Shown: piece by piece, positions 45,362 to 54,510 of the stretch
Layout: each line of letters starts with the position of its first letter
Numbering within the stretch: the first letter of the stretch is position 1
NCBI RefSeq assembly: GCF_014062315.1
Contig: NZ_JACGLT010000015.1
Location: 1 to 64,000 of the forward strand
Reading direction: 5' to 3'
Source: Gelidibacter maritimus
Lineage (GTDB): Bacteria; Bacteroidota; Bacteroidia; Flavobacteriales; Flavobacteriaceae
DNA length: 64,000 nucleotides
The notes under the pieces: generated by a model
What the model was told of the DNA's origin: nothing
The model's database searches: none
Seen by the model: the letters and a program-made list of their open reading frames with translations, nothing else
Position numbers and translations under genes: made by a program

Positions 45362-48280
45362 TTATTCTATAATCGCTTCATAAATCAAACGTTGGATTTC
45401 TGTTCTGATCCCTTCCTTTAATAGTATATTATTGCTGGCGTTTGGATAGGTGCGGTTTGATAAAAATACGTAAACAATTTCTTCTTCCGGATCGGCCCAA
45501 GCATAAGTTCCCGTAAAGCCCGAATGTCCAAAACTTGATAAGGATACACAGCCACAAGTGGGGCCTTTTGTACCCAACTGTGGTTTATCAAAACCAATCC
45601 CTCTTCTCACCCCACTCCCGCAGTAATAGCAATAATTGAATTTATCAATAGTTTCTGTCTTTAAATAGCGTTTCCCACCATAGTAGCCTTTTTGAAGATA
45701 CATTTGCATTATTTTCGCAACATCGTTAGAATTGCTAAAGATACCTGCATGTCCGCCCACTCCATTTTGCATTGCTGCTCCCATATCATGAACATAGCCA
45801 TGAACGGTTTGATACCTGTAGTAATTATCAATTTCGGTCGGAACCAATTGCGAATTACTAAAAATAGTTGCGGGATTGTAGGTGGTGTGATTAGCACCCA
45901 ACGATTGATAAAAATGTTCTTGAACCAATTCATCCAAACCCTTATCGTAGTGTTTTTCTATATATTTTTTCAAGATAAAATACGGAAAATCACTATACCG
46001 ATAATTCAAACTTGACAATAAGTTACTGTCTTTGATTAATTTTTGAATCGTATCTGGATAATCATGTCTCAAATAAAGCTCATCAGCCACCTTGACATTG
46101 AACTTTGGGCTCGACACTCTTCTATAGTATTTTGGATCTGGTTTTTTTGCGTCATCTAAAGTGGCGGTATAAAATGGAATCCAAGGTTTTAGACGGGCAT
46201 AATGTGATAGCATCTGCTTTAATGTAACATTTCTCTTGTTAGAATCTTTATATTCTGGCAAAATTTGGGACAGCTTTGTATCGGTAGACACAATCCCTTT
46301 TTCCTCAAGTTCCATTAAGAGTGGTAATGTTGCCAATATTTTTGTAAGCGAAGCCACATCATACATGTCATCCAAATCTACTTTTTCCTTTCCGTCATAG
46401 GTGTGCTTACCAAACGCTTTGTTATAAACAACTTTTCCTTTACGAGCCACTAAGATCTGCATTCCCGGAGCAGCTTTGTGGTTAATGGCGATTTTTGCCA
46501 TGGAATCCAGTCTATTGAGTCTTTCCGAGCTCATGCCCACAGATTCGGGCAAGCCATAACTCAACGATTTTATTGAGTTGTAGATAAATCCGTCACCAAC
46601 CTTAAAATGTTCACCGGTAGAAACTGGCAAAGTCCCTTTGGCAGCAATAGCGCCAAAGATAAGTTGTGCTGATTTACACATTGAAATCTCACTATTCTGA
46701 TAACTTACAACAATGCCTTCAATATTTTCAATTGAATGCAAATCGATAAGCGTATAAGGTCTTGCAAAAACATTCAATATCACGGTATTGGTCCGTGCTA
46801 TTTCATAAAGCCAAACCATTTCTTTATTCGAAAATTGATAAGGTTTCCACGGATTGGCATTCGATTTATGAAATCCGACAATAACCGTATTGTAGTTTTG
46901 AAGTTTAGTGATCAACTCGTCCAATTTTGAAGCTTTGATATGATGCACTTTGGTGTATTTCCTTAATTCATCTAAATATGCCGAATTGTCTATGGGATCG
47001 CCCATTTCTACATAGGCTATCTTTTTGGTGTCCAGATGTCGTAAGGGTAATATTTCTTTTTCATTGCGCACTACAGTTATTGCATTTTCCATAACTTCTT
47101 CGTAGAGCAGGTCATCTTTCAAACGGTTAAGATCCTTCACAAGATCCGTTATGCCTATAGGACTGAAGTTATGGAGACCAACTTTGTACTTTGCCATTAA
47201 AATCTTTTTAACCGAATGAGCCAAGCGTTCTTCGCTAATTTCTTTAGCTTCATAGGCAGTGACAATTTTATCAATTGCAACGGGAATGTTTTCAGAGATT
47301 AAAAGCACATCATTGCCTGCCATAAATGCAGCAAGATCAATATCTCCCGGTTTGCTATAGTTAGAAACGCCCTTCATTTCTAAAGCATCAGTAAATATCA
47401 AACCTTCAAATTGCAAGCGTTCCTTTAAAATATTGGTAATAATATGTTTTGACAATGATGATGGTGTACCGTCTTTTGGCTCCAAACTTGGAACGTTTAA
47501 ATGTGCCACCATAACACTGGACAAGCCTTCCCGAATAAGCTTTTTATAGGGATATAACTCTATAGAATCAATCCGTCTGGCATTGAAGTTTATTGTAGGC
47601 AATGTTTTATGACTATCGGTATCTGTATCGCCATGTCCGGGAAAATGTTTCGCATTGGCTAACACTCCGGCATCTTGCATCCCTTTCATAAATGCCAAAC
47701 CTTTGGCCGTCACATTGTCCCGATCTTCGCCAAATGAGCGGTTTCCTATTATGGGGTTTTTAGGGTTGGTGTTGATATCAACCGTTGGTGCAAAATTGAA
47801 ATGAACTCCAATTCGCCTGCTATGCTCACCAATATGCCTTCCTACCTGCTCCACCAATTTATTGTCTGTAATAGCACCAAGAGTCATGTTATATGGAAAC
47901 GCGTAGGTAGAATCCAAGCGCATGCTCAATCCCCATTCTGCGTCCATACCAATCAATAATGGCACGTTGGAAATGGCTTGATAGGTATTGTTTAGTTTGG
48001 CTTGTTTAACTGGTCCACCCGATGAATAAATAATACCTCCAATTTGCTGGTTGTTTATTAATCTTGCTATTTGGGCTTCATTGGATTTGTTGTTATTGGA
48101 CAACGCTCTCGCCATGAACAATTGCCCTACACGTTGACGTGTATCCAAACTGTTATACACGCTATCTACCCATTTTTGCTGAGCAATCGGATCTTCTGCC
48201 AATAATGGGTTTACTGATATTTGTGCTAAACTATGGAGTGATATAAAAAAAATTATAACGAGGGAAACTACTAAGCGCAT
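45362..48280 (-). CDS. GH3 beta-N-acetylglucosaminidase fused to serine beta-lactamase-like domain
   Basis: This 972-residue exported protein has a signal peptide ending SLAQ. The first 370 residues form a GH3 catalytic domain of NagZ type, with KHFPGHGDTDTDSHKTLP, IIGNRSFGED and the nucleophile region IFTDALEMKG. A linker sub-domain (about 380-580) follows. The C-terminal class C beta-lactamase or esterase-like domain has SxxK as SLTK (in DVASLTK), Tyr in YRYSDF, and a HSG motif in FGHSGFTG. It probably trims peptidoglycan fragments in the periplasm. The two-domain form is common in Bacteroidota, frequently beside bshA. The role of the second domain is unproven. Confidence 0.9.
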   Translation of the reverse strand: MRLVVSLVIIFFISLHSLAQISVNPLLAEDPIAQQKWVDSVYNSLDTRQRVGQLFMARALSNNNKSNEAQIARLINNQQIGGIIYSSGGPVKQAKLNNTYQAISNVPLLIGMDAEWGLSMRLDSTYAFPYNMTLGAITDNKLVEQVGRHIGEHSRRIGVHFNFAPTVDINTNPKNPIIGNRSFGEDRDNVTAKGLAFMKGMQDAGVLANAKHFPGHGDTDTDSHKTLPTINFNARRIDSIELYPYKKLIREGLSSVMVAHLNVPSLEPKDGTPSSLSKHIITNILKERLQFEGLIFTDALEMKGVSNYSKPGDIDLAAFMAGNDVLLISENIPVAIDKIVTAYEAKEISEERLAHSVKKILMAKYKVGLHNFSPIGITDLVKDLNRLKDDLLYEEVMENAITVVRNEKEILPLRHLDTKKIAYVEMGDPIDNSAYLDELRKYTKVHHIKASKLDELITKLQNYNTVIVGFHKSNANPWKPYQFSNKEMVWLYEIARTNTVILNVFARPYTLIDLHSIENIEGIVVSYQNSEISMCKSAQLIFGAIAAKGTLPVSTGEHFKVGDGFIYNSIKSLSYGLPESVGMSSERLNRLDSMAKIAINHKAAPGMQILVARKGKVVYNKAFGKHTYDGKEKVDLDDMYDVASLTKILATLPLLMELEEKGIVSTDTKLSQILPEYKDSNKRNVTLKQMLSHYARLKPWIPFYTATLDDAKKPDPKYYRRVSSPKFNVKVADELYLRHDYPDTIQKLIKDSNLLSSLNYRYSDFPYFILKKYIEKHYDKGLDELVQEHFYQSLGANHTTYNPATIFSNSQLVPTEIDNYYRYQTVHGYVHDMGAAMQNGVGGHAGIFSNSNDVAKIMQMYLQKGYYGGKRYLKTETIDKFNYCYYCGSGVRRGIGFDKPQLGTKGPTCGCVSLSSFGHSGFTGTYAWADPEEEIVYVFLSNRTYPNASNNILLKEGIRTEIQRLIYEAIIE

Positions 48281-48430
48281 ATAAATTCGGGTCTTTCGGG
48301 TCTTTTAAAAAGTCTAACTTGTCAACTACAAAACGGGTCAGCAAATTACCATTTTTACAGTGAAGGGAACAGAACTTTAAGATAGTTTTATAAAGAAGAC
48401 AGCAATAAATTCTGATTGGGTGTATACAAT

Positions 48431-48916
48431 TTATTTTATAAAGCGGCTGTGCCAGCTATCACTTGCAGGGACCTCCCAATTTTCATTGAATTCAGCAATA
48501 TTATTGACCAAATTATTAAAGACAATCGTGTTTTTGGAAACCGCTTTTTCTTTGGCCATTTTTTTGAAATCCAACAACGTCTTATAGGCAATATAATCTC
48601 CTTGCTTATAAGACACATTCATTTTGTCCAAAAGATCGACATTATAATCTTTTTCCAATTGCTGAATAAAATGAACCGAGGCATCTATACTGCATCCCGT
48701 TGCAGTACTTAAACTTTGATTGATTGCGATAATTATAAAACGTCTGTATTTAATGAGATAGCCCGATTGCAGATCTGTGCCATGGGCCGTCCAGTTGGAT
48801 ATAAAAGTGTCCAACTTAGATTCTATTTCTGAAATTTCCTCATCGGTGAATGAACGATTGGCTTGGTAAATCCAAACTCTTGACTCCTCTGGTAAGGTAT
48901 TAAAATCGACTAGCAT
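48431..48916 (-). CDS. Conserved hypothetical protein (often labelled 'ABC transporter ATPase')
   Basis: The 161-residue product is soluble and conserved in Bacteroidota. It starts LVDFNTLPEESRVWIYQANRSF and has a Cys-containing SLSTATGCSIDASVHFI in the middle. Public labels often call it an ABC transporter ATPase, but there is no Walker A, Walker B or ABC signature, so that name is not supported. The helical, cysteine-bearing fold suggests a small unknown enzyme or binding protein. It lies between the GH3 gene and the PH-domain pair. Confidence 0.7.
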   Translation of the reverse strand: MLVDFNTLPEESRVWIYQANRSFTDEEISEIESKLDTFISNWTAHGTDLQSGYLIKYRRFIIIAINQSLSTATGCSIDASVHFIQQLEKDYNVDLLDKMNVSYKQGDYIAYKTLLDFKKMAKEKAVSKNTIVFNNLVNNIAEFNENWEVPASDSWHSRFIK

Positions 48917-48969
48917 AATTTTATTTTTTTTCTAAGTACAAAAGTACACAATTACATCCAATCTCTATC

Positions 48970-50448
48970 TCAGGACTCTATCTTAAATAAGAGATAATCT
49001 ACGATTGATTTCGCGTTTTTCTCAGTGATGCATGGGATTTTTACTTTATCGGATGCAGTGGCAATATGAACTGAAGCTATATTATTTTGCTTTTGAAAAA
49101 TGCTTTGTTTTATCTGGACTGATTGAATTTTTTCTATTTCGCTGATATTTCGCACCCGATCGATAAACCCGCTATTAACGGTGAGATATTTATCGGTAAT
49201 TTGATAGCTCGACTTCTTATAGGTGTAATGGACAAATAATGCTAACCAAGGTACGATGATGCTATTGATGCTCCAAAAGAAATTCCCGAAGATGACCAAC
49301 GCCAAACCATTGACAAATAGACCCCAAATAATTGAGCGAAAAATCAATCGACGTTTGTAATAGACATCAGGCTTATCAAACGGACCCAACCCATTATACA
49401 GAGGGAAAACTTTCGTAACTAAATGAGCTACTTGATGTTGCTCTAAGGCTACAATCTTGAAGTTCTTTTGCTGCTTTTTATTGACCATAGCCTGTTTGAT
49501 GGACAATGTATGTAGACCCAATGCTTGCTTTAAACGATTGGTTTTAATGATGATGTTTTGGATCCTTACGGGCATTAAAATCAATGACAGCTTGTTGAAC
49601 AGGCCTTTATTAATTTCAATAGTAATGTTGTTCTCAATGACTTTTAAATTGAAATTAGAGATAAAGGTGCTAATAATTGAAAACAAGGTCGATATTAGAA
49701 TGGCAAGGACAACAATAAATGCATTGGCCAGTATTAGATTGAACAGGCTTCCTGTTTCAAAATTAACTGACGATTGTAATTGCTCGGAGATACCCAAGTC
49801 CTGAAGGTAATCTTTAAACTCATTGTACAGTCCAAATACAAAAGAAACAATAATCACAAAACTTTTGAGATGATTTTGCGAGATGCCTTCTAATAGTAAA
49901 CGCTTTGTTGAAACCATAAAATACACGCTGCTCTCAGAAATATCTTCAACTGAATCCGCTGCGGCTATTTGTTTTTTAACGAACAACTGCTTTTTAAGCT
50001 CAAGCGCATTGGCACGATTTAATGCATTAATCTCAATTTCAGCCTTATCGTCTCCGGCCGTTTCTATGGTTAGCGAAACAACGTTAATGAGCTGCTGTAT
50101 TAAATTTTGTTTGATATAAACATTTTGAATTTTGGATTTGGGAACGATAGTGAGATTCTTATTGACAATACCCGATGACAAATGAAATTGGTCTTTATCC
50201 AAATAAAATTTAAAATTCAGGTATTTGAGAATTGCAAATAATAGAATCAGTAAAACAACACCGGTTATAATTAGCGTAAGAATTGAAGGCGTTAAAAATG
50301 AAAACGATTCTTCTTTTATAACGGATAAACCTAAGGCCAAAAAAACAACAAAATAGCGTCTAATAAACTTCAAAGTATGAAGTGCAAATATGACGAGAAT
50401 GCCCTTGGATGATTGCCGTGAAGGTTGAGAAAAATCAATCGGCTCCAT
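48970..50448 (-). CDS. PH-domain membrane protein, YdbT-like
   Basis: This 492-residue protein has several bacterial PH (bPH2/DUF304) domains between paired membrane helices. The first lies at about 75-155 (FYLDKDQFHLSSGIVNKN), the second near 270-340 (NNITIEINKGLFNKLSL), and the third near 420-490 (YLTVNSGFIDRV). The helices are at about 20-70, 195-215, 245-270 and 370-405. It overlaps the smaller PH-domain gene by 14 bp, the ydbS-ydbT arrangement of Firmicutes. There the pair protects against antimicrobial compounds by an unknown mechanism. Confidence 0.85.
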   Translation of the reverse strand: MEPIDFSQPSRQSSKGILVIFALHTLKFIRRYFVVFLALGLSVIKEESFSFLTPSILTLIITGVVLLILLFAILKYLNFKFYLDKDQFHLSSGIVNKNLTIVPKSKIQNVYIKQNLIQQLINVVSLTIETAGDDKAEIEINALNRANALELKKQLFVKKQIAAADSVEDISESSVYFMVSTKRLLLEGISQNHLKSFVIIVSFVFGLYNEFKDYLQDLGISEQLQSSVNFETGSLFNLILANAFIVVLAILISTLFSIISTFISNFNLKVIENNITIEINKGLFNKLSLILMPVRIQNIIIKTNRLKQALGLHTLSIKQAMVNKKQQKNFKIVALEQHQVAHLVTKVFPLYNGLGPFDKPDVYYKRRLIFRSIIWGLFVNGLALVIFGNFFWSINSIIVPWLALFVHYTYKKSSYQITDKYLTVNSGFIDRVRNISEIEKIQSVQIKQSIFQKQNNIASVHIATASDKVKIPCITEKNAKSIVDYLLFKIES

Positions 50449-50950
50449 TAATCTTGCTGCTTAGAAAATCATTGATTTGTTTTGCCTCCACATATTTTAA
50501 ACCTGGAATCCTTAAATCAATCCCAGAATCTCCGGCAGTATAAATCTTTAAAGTTCCCAAGTTAAATCTTCTGGCCAACCAACTGCGGGAAATTTCTAAA
50601 TGCTGGATACGTGACACAGGAATCACAGAGATGGAATTGACCAACAGGCCTTTAGAATAGATAACATCATGCGTTCTTATAGCATATTTTCGTTTTTTGA
50701 ATGCGAAAATCGCACCCATAAGATTCAGAATGCAGAATAGTAGGACCGCCGAAAACAAATACCAAAATATCAGTTGGAAGTTAGGATGTGAGACTTTTAT
50801 TTTGGCAATGAATAATACAAATCCGATAATTCCATAAAAAACAAGTCTGTTAAATATTATAATCTTGAGATATTGTTTTGAAATAGGTTTTAGGTCGACA
50901 TCAGCAATTGAAGGCAAGGTATCCAGATTGATTTGCTGATTACTGAACAT
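50435..50950 (-). CDS. PH-domain membrane protein, YdbS-like
   Basis: This 171-residue protein has two membrane helices (about 32-50 and 57-80) and one bPH2 domain after them (YAIRTHDVIYSKGLLVNSISVIPVSRIQHLEI). The 3' end overlaps the YdbT-like gene by 14 bp, so the two are co-translated and probably form a complex in the inner membrane. The start is the ATG at 50950. Confidence 0.85.
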   Translation of the reverse strand: MFSNQQINLDTLPSIADVDLKPISKQYLKIIIFNRLVFYGIIGFVLFIAKIKVSHPNFQLIFWYLFSAVLLFCILNLMGAIFAFKKRKYAIRTHDVIYSKGLLVNSISVIPVSRIQHLEISRSWLARRFNLGTLKIYTAGDSGIDLRIPGLKYVEAKQINDFLSSKINGAD

Positions 50951-51053
50951 AATTCGTTTCTCTATGATTATAATGAAAATGGTTGCATTTATATCTTGAG
51001 TTCCAAGGATTTTTGCCTACCAATTAAACATTCAAATTTCACACAAAAATATT

Positions 51054-52277
51054 TTATTCGATTAAATCGATATGCTTATCATGATATCCCAATAAGTACA
51101 AAACAGCGTCTAATCCTAAACTTGATATTGCGCTTTGTACATTATTTTTAACTTTTGGTTTGGCGTGAAATGCGATGCCTAATCCCGCAAGATTGAGCAT
51201 TGGCAAATCATTGGCCCCGTCACCTACCGCGATGGTCTGCCCAATATCAATGCCTTCTCTAATGGCAATTTCTTTTAGGTATTCGGCTTTTTTATTACCG
51301 TCAACAATCTCTCCAAGATAATTTCCCGTCAACTTTCCATCTTTGATCTCCAGTTGGTTGGCGTAAACATAGTCTATACCTAATTCCTTTTGCAAATAAT
51401 GTCCAAAATAAGTAAACCCACCAGATAAGATAGCGGTTTTAAATCCGTACTTTTTCAACGTATTGATCAATCTTCTTGCCCCTTTGGTTATTGGTAAATT
51501 AACAGCGACATCATGGAGTACATCTTCGCTCAAACCTTTTAAGAGTTGCATTCTACTTTTAAAGCTTTCATTGAAATCGATATCGCCATTCATGGCAGAC
51601 TCTGTTATTGCTTTAACTTCGGCTCCAACCCCTGCCAATTCGGCCAATTCATCAATAACTTCAGTTTGTATAAGTGTTGAATCCATATCAAAACACACCA
51701 AGCGTCTGTTGCGCCTGTATATATTATCTTCCTGAAAGGCAATATCGACATCTAAATCGTGGGAGATTTGCATAAACTTCTCCGTAAATTCAGCTTTATT
51801 ATCAATTTTACCTCTTATTGATAATTGTATTGAGGCTCTTGGGTAGTCATCCTGTTTAATTAAAGAAATGCGACCCGTCAATCGTTTTATGGCATCAATA
51901 TTTAAGTTCTTTTCGGATATGACCTTGGTCACCGTTGAGATTTGCTCAGCCGTCAGTTTCTCACCTAAAATGGTAATGATATAACGATCCTTACCTTGAT
52001 TGCTTACCCATTTTTCGTAGTTTTCAGATGTAATTGGTGAAAACTTAGCTTTTACGCCGAGCTCATAGGCTTTAAACAACAAATCTTTTAAAACCGCAGC
52101 CGATTTGGCGCCTGATTCAATTTCAAACAAGAAACCCAATGATAAGGTATCGTGAATATTTGCTTGTCCAATATCCAATACTTTAGCGCCATATTGTGCT
52201 AAAACGTTGGTCAATCCGGAAGTCAGTCCAGGTTTATCTTGTCCTGAAATGTTTAATAGAAATATTTCTGTGGCCAT
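51054..52277 (-). CDS. serB: Phosphoserine phosphatase with ACT domains
   Basis: This 407-residue enzyme makes serine from phosphoserine. Residues 1-170 contain two ACT-like regulatory segments (LLNISGQDKPGLTSGLTNVL and YIITILGEKLTAEQI). The HAD phosphatase part has the nucleophile motif FDMDSTL near 195, ILSGGFTYFG near 285 and the acidic motif VGDGANDLPML near 350. All catalytic residues are visible. Its start overlaps the stop of the Fe-S gene by one base. Confidence 0.95.
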   Translation of the reverse strand: MATEIFLLNISGQDKPGLTSGLTNVLAQYGAKVLDIGQANIHDTLSLGFLFEIESGAKSAAVLKDLLFKAYELGVKAKFSPITSENYEKWVSNQGKDRYIITILGEKLTAEQISTVTKVISEKNLNIDAIKRLTGRISLIKQDDYPRASIQLSIRGKIDNKAEFTEKFMQISHDLDVDIAFQEDNIYRRNRRLVCFDMDSTLIQTEVIDELAELAGVGAEVKAITESAMNGDIDFNESFKSRMQLLKGLSEDVLHDVAVNLPITKGARRLINTLKKYGFKTAILSGGFTYFGHYLQKELGIDYVYANQLEIKDGKLTGNYLGEIVDGNKKAEYLKEIAIREGIDIGQTIAVGDGANDLPMLNLAGLGIAFHAKPKVKNNVQSAISSLGLDAVLYLLGYHDKHIDLIE

Positions 52278-53068
52278 TATAAATCTTGCGCATTAGCAAT
52301 TAATTCGGCTATATCCATCACAGCAATATCCGTTTCTTTATTTTTTGATTTTACGCCATCCGTCATCATCGTATTACAAAATGGACAACCGGCAGCAATA
52401 ATTTCAGGTTTCACCTCAATGGCTTCTTCTGTACGTTTAACGTTTATTTCTTTATTTCCTGGTTCTGCTTCTTTAAACATTTGGGCGCCTCCTGCTCCGC
52501 AACAGAGTCCGCGAGATTTGCAACTTTTCATTTCTACCAATTCGGCATCCAATTTTCTGATCAAATCTCTTGGTGCTTCATAGATGTCATTGCCTCGACC
52601 TAAGTAACAAGGGTCATGGAACGTAATGCGCTTGCCTTTAAATTGGCCACCTTCAACTGTCAACCGCCCTTCATCTAAAAGTGATTTAAGAAATTGGGTA
52701 TGGTGCATTACTTGATAATTGCCTCCAAGACCTGGGTATTCATTTTTGATGGTATTGAAGCAATGCGGACAGGCCGTAACTATTTTCTTGATTTCGTAGG
52801 CGTTTAATACCTCAATATTGGTAACTGCCTGCATCTGAAATAGAAATTCATTGCCTGCGCGTTTTGCAGGATCACCTGTACAACTCTCTTCAGTTCCTAA
52901 AACAGCAAAATCTACATTGGATTTATGAAGCAACTTCACAAAAGCTTTGGTTACCTTCTTGGCTCTATCATCAAAACTTCCCATGCAACCTACCCAAAAA
53001 AGTACTTCAGGGTGTTTGCCTTGGGCCATGAATTCTGCCATAGTTGGCACTATTATTTGTTCGCTCAT
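52277..53068 (-). CDS. Fe-S protein with CCG domains (HdrB/GlcF-like)
   Basis: This 263-residue protein has two cysteine-rich CCG-type modules: CPHCFNTIKNEYP-like with HHTQFL, and CCGAGGAQMFKEAEPG followed by GCPFCNTMM. It resembles heterodisulfide reductase subunit B and the C-terminal part of lactate or glycolate oxidases. It is likely an electron-transfer partner of the membrane Fe-S protein encoded 120 bp upstream. It is the last electron-transfer gene before serB, which it overlaps by one base. The electron donor is unknown. Confidence 0.88.
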   Translation of the reverse strand: MSEQIIVPTMAEFMAQGKHPEVLFWVGCMGSFDDRAKKVTKAFVKLLHKSNVDFAVLGTEESCTGDPAKRAGNEFLFQMQAVTNIEVLNAYEIKKIVTACPHCFNTIKNEYPGLGGNYQVMHHTQFLKSLLDEGRLTVEGGQFKGKRITFHDPCYLGRGNDIYEAPRDLIRKLDAELVEMKSCKSRGLCCGAGGAQMFKEAEPGNKEINVKRTEEAIEVKPEIIAAGCPFCNTMMTDGVKSKNKETDIAVMDIAELIANAQDL

Positions 53069-53191
53069 TTTTTTATGAGTTTATATATTTTAATAATTTT
53101 TTAAAAATCTTAGATAGTATTTCGATAAGATTTGAATTGCCTTAATCTATAAACTACCAAATATGATACTGATACTATCAAATAAGTCAGA

Positions 53192-54499
53192 TTACTCGTT
53201 TTTCCAATTCAATCTGTCCATTTGATTATATGGCCAAGGGGCGCCATTATTTTCTATGTTGGTCATCATATTGTTGAGTTCCATTGGTGCTGCGGATTCT
53301 TCCATGACCAAATAATTTCGCATCTCCACAATAATTGACATAGGGTCAATACTAACCGGACAGGCTTCAACACAGGCGTTACATGTGGTACATGCCCATA
53401 ATTCTTCACGTGTAATATAATCGTCCAGTAATTGCTTACCATCTTCTTTAAAGACGCCATTGTTGGCATCAATATTTTTACCAACCTCCTCCAAACGGTC
53501 TCGTGTATCCATCATGATTTTACGAGGTGATAATTTTTTACCTGTTATATTGGCAGGGCATTCGCTCGTACAGCGTCCGCATTCTGTACAAGTATAGGCA
53601 TTGAGCAATTGTACCCAATTTAAATCCTGAACATCGCTGGCTCCAAATTTAACAGGAATATCGTCCCCTTCATCTTCGGGTGGCGCTGCAAATGGATCGG
53701 CATCCGGATCCATCATCATTTGCACCTCTTTTGTGACCACGTCATTATTTTTGAACTGTCCTTTCGGAACGATTTTTCCGAAGTAAGTATTCGGGAAGGC
53801 TAAAAGAATATGTAAGTGTTTAGAAAAATAGAGGTAATTTAAAAAGGCAAGTATTCCAAGGATATGTAACCACCAGGCACTACGTTCAATAATATGAATG
53901 GTACCTTCTGAAAGTCCGCTAAAGAGTGGCGTTAAATACTGACTGATGACATTCCCGTTTTCCATAGCTTGGAATTTCAGATCCGTGGCGTTCATGATTA
54001 GGAACAGTGCCATCAGCACCATTTCAATATAGAGAATATAATTGGCATCATTTTTAGGCCAACTGGTCATCTCATTAGCCCAAAAGCGTTTAATTTTAAT
54101 AATATTTCTTCGGATCCAAAAGATGATTACAGAAACAAAGACCAAAACGGCCAACACTTCAAAAACCCCAATAAGAACACCGTATAATGGTCCTATGGAT
54201 GAGAAAATACGATGTGTGCCAGCAAGACCATCTATGATAATCTCTAAAACTTCAATGTTTATAATAATAAAACCCAAATACACTATAATATGCAAAAATC
54301 CAGAAACGGGTCTTTTGACCATTTTACTCTGTCCTAATGCAATCATTGCCATATTTTTCCAACGCTGCGATGTGTTATCGCTTACATCGACATCTCGGCC
54401 CAATTTTATATTGCGAATTAGCTTTCTTACATTATTTGCAAAAAAACCAATACCTACAATAAGCGCTATGGCAAAAAGGATATTTGGTATGTAGTTCAT
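53192..54499 (-). CDS. Membrane-bound Fe-S oxidoreductase (HdrC/NarI-like)
   Basis: This 435-residue protein begins with one helix, then about five helices forming a nitrate-reductase-gamma-like (cytochrome b) membrane region to about residue 235. A cytosolic domain follows with two 4Fe-4S motifs, CTECGRCTSECP (near 302) and CTTCNACVEACP (near 368). Paired with the CCG protein it would pass electrons between the quinone pool and a cytosolic partner. It lies 11 bp downstream of the MCE gene in the same direction. Confidence 0.88.
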   Translation of the reverse strand: MNYIPNILFAIALIVGIGFFANNVRKLIRNIKLGRDVDVSDNTSQRWKNMAMIALGQSKMVKRPVSGFLHIIVYLGFIIINIEVLEIIIDGLAGTHRIFSSIGPLYGVLIGVFEVLAVLVFVSVIIFWIRRNIIKIKRFWANEMTSWPKNDANYILYIEMVLMALFLIMNATDLKFQAMENGNVISQYLTPLFSGLSEGTIHIIERSAWWLHILGILAFLNYLYFSKHLHILLAFPNTYFGKIVPKGQFKNNDVVTKEVQMMMDPDADPFAAPPEDEGDDIPVKFGASDVQDLNWVQLLNAYTCTECGRCTSECPANITGKKLSPRKIMMDTRDRLEEVGKNIDANNGVFKEDGKQLLDDYITREELWACTTCNACVEACPVSIDPMSIIVEMRNYLVMEESAAPMELNNMMTNIENNGAPWPYNQMDRLNWKNE

Positions 54500-54510
54500 T
54501 ATAAATGAGG

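Noticed and set aside
48431-48916. ABC transporter ATPase
   Set aside because: None of the required nucleotide-binding motifs is present.
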